Below, piece after piece: positions 6,060-7,995 of a stretch of 7,995 nt of DNA. Position 1 is the stretch's first letter, and each line of letters opens with the position of its first letter. A program made the translations under genes and the position numbers. The stretch is from Vallitaleaceae bacterium (GTDB lineage Bacteria; Bacillota; Clostridia; Lachnospirales; Vallitaleaceae), in the NCBI GenBank assembly GCA_027858555.1, contig JAQICP010000495.1, positions 1 to 7,995 on the forward strand. The letters run 5' to 3'. The notes below the pieces were generated by a model. That model saw only the letters and a program-made list of their open reading frames with translations, was not told where the DNA came from and made no database searches.

Positions 6060-6083
6060 AAAAGCAAGCATATCATTGCTTTT
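6060..6083 (-). other. Terminator-like hairpin in the typA leader
   Basis: AAAAGCAA (6060-6067) and TTGCTTTT (6076-6083) form a perfect 8-bp stem with an 8-base loop. On the minus strand the stem is followed by TCTTCAT, which resembles a weak intrinsic terminator 64 bases before typA. It could be the end of a vanished upstream gene, or an attenuator if transcription starts further up. The rest of the 347-bp stretch 5997-6343 holds only the fabV promoter region and no convincing coding sequence. Confidence 0.4.
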
Positions 6084-6270
6084 CGTCCATTTAAACAGTA
6101 AAATCAATAGGATTGTATCTTTTCTATGGGTATTTACTAGATGAAATAGGAGATTATAACATAATATGTTACATAAGCGGGTCCTAGTACATGCAATAAA
6201 AGCTATATTATTAGAGCAAGATAAGCTCATAGGTTAACTAATACATATAGCAGAAACTTCCAAATAAGGC

Positions 6271-6299
6271 TTGAAAATTTCTTTCAAACCATGTATAGT
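6271..6299 (+). promoter_or_regulatory. Sigma-A promoter of fabV
   Basis: TTGAAA (6271-6276) and TATAGT (6294-6299), each close to consensus, are separated by exactly 17 bp. The predicted start of transcription is near 6306, about 38 bases before the fabV ATG. The -35 box is also the left arm of an inverted repeat, TTGAAA-ATTTC-TTTCAA (6271-6287), that could bind a regulator. Confidence 0.75.
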
Positions 6300-6307
6300 A
6301 CTAATAT

Positions 6308-6324
6308 ACTTTGATTATCAAAAT
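6308..6324. promoter_or_regulatory. FabT-like operator upstream of fabV
   Basis: TTTGATTATCAAA (6310-6322) is a perfect 13-bp palindrome. With its flanks, ACTTTGATTATCAAAAT agrees with the known FabT binding consensus ANTTTGATTATCAAATT at all positions except the second last. FabT is a MarR-type repressor of fatty acid synthesis genes that uses acyl-ACP as co-repressor in streptococci and relatives. The site covers the predicted start of transcription of fabV, a position where a bound repressor would block RNA polymerase. A FabT gene is not in this window. Confidence 0.75.
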
Positions 6325-6343
6325 AAATCTGGAAGGTGACAAT

Positions 6344-7537
6344 ATGATAGTAGAACCTAAAATTCGGGGATTCATATGCACAACTGCTCATCCAGCAGGC
6401 TGTGCTTATCACATTGAAGAACAAATAAATTACGTAAAAACAGCAGGGCAATTTGAAGGACCGAGGAAAGTCTTAGTCATTGGTGCTTCTACTGGCTACG
6501 GTTTAGCATCTAGAATTACAGCAGCATATGGTTCAGGGGCAGCTACGATTGGTGTATCTTATGATAAAGCCTCTAACGGTAAAAGAACGGCTACAGCAGG
6601 TTGGTACAATACAGTGGCATTCGAAAACGCAGCTAATAGAGATGGCCTATATGCCAAAAGTTTTAGTGGAGATGCATTTTCTCATGAAATGAAAGCAGAT
6701 GTTATAAAAGCAATTAAAGCCGATCTCGGCCAAGTAGACATGGTCGTATATTCACTGGCATCACCTAGAAGGGTTGACCCAGATACAGGTGCAATCTATG
6801 GGTCCGTATTAAAACCAGTCACTGATGACTATAATAATATTACTATTGATATTATATCAGGTAAGATTTCTGATGTATCAATTGAAAAAGCAACCGATGA
6901 GGAAATCATCAATACCACAAAAGTAATGGGTGGAGAAGATTGGATGATATGGATCAAGGCCCTAAGCGAAGCTGGCGTATTAGCAGATGGCGTTATCACA
7001 ACAGCTTACTCCTACATCGGTCCTGAACTAACATTTGACATCTATCGTTCAGGTACAATTGGTATTGCTAAAGAGCACCTTGAAAAGACTGCATTTGAAA
7101 TAACTGATTTATTAAAAGATATCAATGGACAAGGCTATGTGTCCGTGTGTAAGGCATTGGTAACGCAAGCTAGTGCGGCGATACCGGTTGTGCCACTATA
7201 TATCACATTGCTTTACAAGATTATGAAGGAAAATGGTACCCATGAAGGGTGCATAGAACAGATCTATCGTTTGATGAACGAAAAGTTGTATGCTGAGACT
7301 ACTTTGGTTGACGCGGAGGGTCGTGTACGTGTAGATGATCTAGAAATGAAAGAAGCGGTTCAAAATGAAATAACTAAAATATGGCAAACTATAAAAACTA
7401 GAGACTTATCAAAAGTTGCTGACATGGCAGGTTTTAGATCTGATTTTCTACATTTATTTGGTTTTGGCTTTGATGCAGTTAATTATGAAGCAGATGTTAA
7501 GATAGAATTACCCATACCGAGCATTAAAGAAGACTAA
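6344..7537 (+). CDS. fabV: Trans-2-enoyl-ACP/CoA reductase, FabV/TER type (NADH)
   Basis: A 397-residue soluble enzyme that reduces the trans-2 double bond of enoyl-ACP or enoyl-CoA, the last step of each fatty acid elongation cycle or of butyryl-CoA formation. It is a long-chain member of the SDR superfamily. The nucleotide-binding loop is VIGASTGYGLASRI (45-58), and the catalytic pair Tyr234 and Lys243 follows the FabV pattern Tyr-X8-Lys (YRSGTIGIAK). The family ends KVADMAGFRSDF and LFGFGFDAVNYEADV are present, and the length is typical. The ATG at 6344 has GGAAGGTGA (6331-6339) 4 bases before it; a TTG at 6311 would lie inside the operator and is rejected. A strong promoter and a FabT-like operator precede it, pointing to a role in membrane lipid synthesis, though crotonyl-CoA reduction in butyrate-type fermentation cannot be excluded. 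No clear terminator follows. Confidence 0.96.
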   Translation: MIVEPKIRGFICTTAHPAGCAYHIEEQINYVKTAGQFEGPRKVLVIGASTGYGLASRITAAYGSGAATIGVSYDKASNGKRTATAGWYNTVAFENAANRDGLYAKSFSGDAFSHEMKADVIKAIKADLGQVDMVVYSLASPRRVDPDTGAIYGSVLKPVTDDYNNITIDIISGKISDVSIEKATDEEIINTTKVMGGEDWMIWIKALSEAGVLADGVITTAYSYIGPELTFDIYRSGTIGIAKEHLEKTAFEITDLLKDINGQGYVSVCKALVTQASAAIPVVPLYITLLYKIMKENGTHEGCIEQIYRLMNEKLYAETTLVDAEGRVRVDDLEMKEAVQNEITKIWQTIKTRDLSKVADMAGFRSDFLHLFGFGFDAVNYEADVKIELPIPSIKED

Positions 7538-7567
7538 GAATACAAACTGACCGATTCTGTCTACATT

Positions 7568-7604
7568 GGGCAACATCGGGTGTCGTTACACTATTTACTT
7601 GCCC
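7568..7604 (+). other. Nested stem structure after fabV
   Basis: GGGCAA (7568-7573) can pair with TTGCCC (7599-7604), enclosing a smaller hairpin GTGT-CGTT-ACAC (7580-7591). It lies 30 bases after the fabV stop. No T-run follows, so it is not a standard terminator; it might protect the 3' end of the fabV mRNA. The stems are short and could be chance. Confidence 0.3.
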
Positions 7605-7655
7605 TAACAGTCCAGTATTGAAAAGACCTGTCACTAGGGGTTAACCATGTGGGAG

Positions 7656-7684
7656 TTGTTATTTTCCAGTATTTGTAATATAAT
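7656..7684 (+). promoter_or_regulatory. Sigma-A promoter of the DUF1858 gene
   Basis: A perfect -10 box TATAAT (7679-7684) with a 17-bp spacer to TTGTTA (7656-7661), which matches 4 of 6 bases of the -35 consensus. Transcription would start near 7691, about 26 bases before the ATG at 7717. Confidence 0.8.
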
Positions 7685-7697
7685 ACATATACTGAAA
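7664..7697. promoter_or_regulatory. Imperfect 28-bp palindrome centred on the -10 box
   Basis: From 7667 to 7694 the left arm CAGTATTTGTAATA and the right arm TAATACATATACTG match at 12 of 14 pairs; with three more positions on each side 14 of 17 match. The inner core is TGTA-N6-TACA (7675-7688, one pair off at the edge of the spacer). The -10 TATAAT is at its centre, so a dimeric protein bound here would occlude RNA polymerase. A further copy of the half-site TCCAGTATT lies at 7611-7619, 54 bp before the one at 7665-7673. As most of the palindrome lies before the start of transcription, a DNA operator is more likely than an RNA hairpin. The regulator is not known to me. Confidence 0.6.
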
Positions 7698-7716
7698 TGC
7701 CCTAGGAGGTAGAAAA

Positions 7717-7920
7717 ATGGCTAAAGTAACTAAAGATATGATTATTGGCGATATTTTAAGAGTAGACTCTAATATTATTCCAATCCTCATGCAATCTGGC
7801 ATGCACTGTGTTGGTTGTCCTTCATCACAAGGAGAATCACTTGAAGAAGCATGTATGGTACATAATCTTGATGCAGATGTTTTAATCGATGAGATTAATT
7901 CGTTTCTTGCAGATAAATAG
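7717..7920 (+). CDS. DUF1858 small redox-disulfide domain protein
   Basis: A 67-residue cytoplasmic protein consisting of one DUF1858 domain, the 'hybrid cluster protein-associated redox disulfide' type. Features are the start TKDMIIGDILRVDSNIIPIL, the CxxC motif Cys31-Val-Gly-Cys34 in MHCVGCPSSQGESLEEAC, a third cysteine at 46, and a C-terminal helix (DADVLIDEINSFLA). In this family the two cysteines at the N-terminus of a helix are thought to form a redox-active disulfide or bind a partner; the biochemical role is not settled. The ribosome binding site AGGAGGT (7704-7710) is 6 bases before the ATG. With its own promoter and terminator the gene looks monocistronic. No hybrid cluster protein gene is present in the window. 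A palindrome over its promoter suggests specific repression. Confidence 0.92.
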   Translation: MAKVTKDMIIGDILRVDSNIIPILMQSGMHCVGCPSSQGESLEEACMVHNLDADVLIDEINSFLADK

Positions 7921-7928
7921 AATTTAAG

Positions 7929-7958
7929 AAAACCCCTAATATCAATTAGGGGTTTTTT
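7929..7958 (+). terminator. Rho-independent terminator of the DUF1858 gene
   Basis: CCCCTAAT (7933-7940) pairs perfectly with ATTAGGGG (7945-7952) around an ATCA loop; four flanking A's pair with T's and the stem runs into TTTTTT. It starts 8 bases after the stop codon. The A-run on the other side could also make it work on the minus strand. Confidence 0.93.
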
Positions 7959-7962
7959 GTTT

Positions 7963-7982
7963 GTCAAAAATAGTCAAAAATA
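7963..7982 (+). repeat. Short tandem repeat, 2 x 10 bp
   Basis: GTCAAAAATA occurs twice head to tail just after the terminator, followed by TCAA. It is AT-rich intergenic sequence at the edge of the window, and no function is suggested. Confidence 0.6.
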
Positions 7983-7995
7983 TCAACTAATTTAA

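Noticed and set aside
6048..6230. A 60-codon minus-strand open frame upstream of typA
   Set aside because: No ribosome binding site and no recognisable domain, and the composition looks like random AT-rich sequence; it also covers the hairpin at 6060-6083.
7568..7604. The stem structure after fabV as a terminator or riboswitch
   Set aside because: No T-run follows, the stems are short, and I recognise no riboswitch consensus. It is kept only as a low-confidence structure.
7659..7967. A 102-codon minus-strand open frame over the DUF1858 gene
   Set aside because: It runs antisense through a clear DUF1858 coding sequence, its promoter and its terminator; no start signal.

Overview
The window reads as a low-GC Firmicutes chromosome, most likely an anaerobic member of Clostridia. 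This rests on AT-rich sequence, strong AGGAG-type ribosome binding sites, a TypA close to clostridial versions, a FabV-type enoyl reductase and a small DUF1858 redox-disulfide protein. Genus cannot be fixed from the sequence alone.

Layout from left to right. (a) 1-198: the decayed 3' end of a GGDEF (diguanylate cyclase) gene, frameshifted by an apparent 11-bp insertion. (b) 266-919: a tRNA operon with a near-consensus promoter, tRNA-Tyr(GUA), tRNA-Leu(UAA), tRNA-Phe(GAA) and tRNA-Gly(GCC). None of the four encodes CCA. The two long spacers carry a repeated hairpin module, and a probably bidirectional terminator follows. (c) 1001-3983: a divergent pair, an AraC-family regulator (minus) and a 667-residue GHL6/GH151-like glycosidase, probably an alpha-L-fucosidase (plus). 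The shared intergenic region holds a good match to a catabolite-responsive element. (d) 3997-4109: a decayed tRNA-Gln(UUG) gene with promoter remnant. (e) 4111-5996: typA/bipA on the minus strand with its terminator. (f) 6271-7537: fabV on the plus strand, with a clear sigma-A promoter and a near-perfect match to the FabT operator just after the predicted start of transcription. (g) 7656-7958: a monocistronic DUF1858 gene whose -10 box sits at the centre of a 28-bp imperfect palindrome, followed by a strong terminator.

How the parts work together. The AraC/glycosidase pair looks like a small self-contained sugar-scavenging unit, with local control plus catabolite repression. fabV looks like a fatty-acid gene under acyl-ACP-responsive repression. 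typA and the tRNA operon are housekeeping. No defence system, CRISPR array, transposase or integrase is visible, and I do not see a clearly new multi-gene system. The most interesting signals are regulatory (the FabT-like operator, the palindrome over the DUF1858 promoter, the cre-like site) and fossil (the GGDEF remnant and the tRNA-Gln remnant, which bracket the tRNA operon and the AraC/glycosidase pair).
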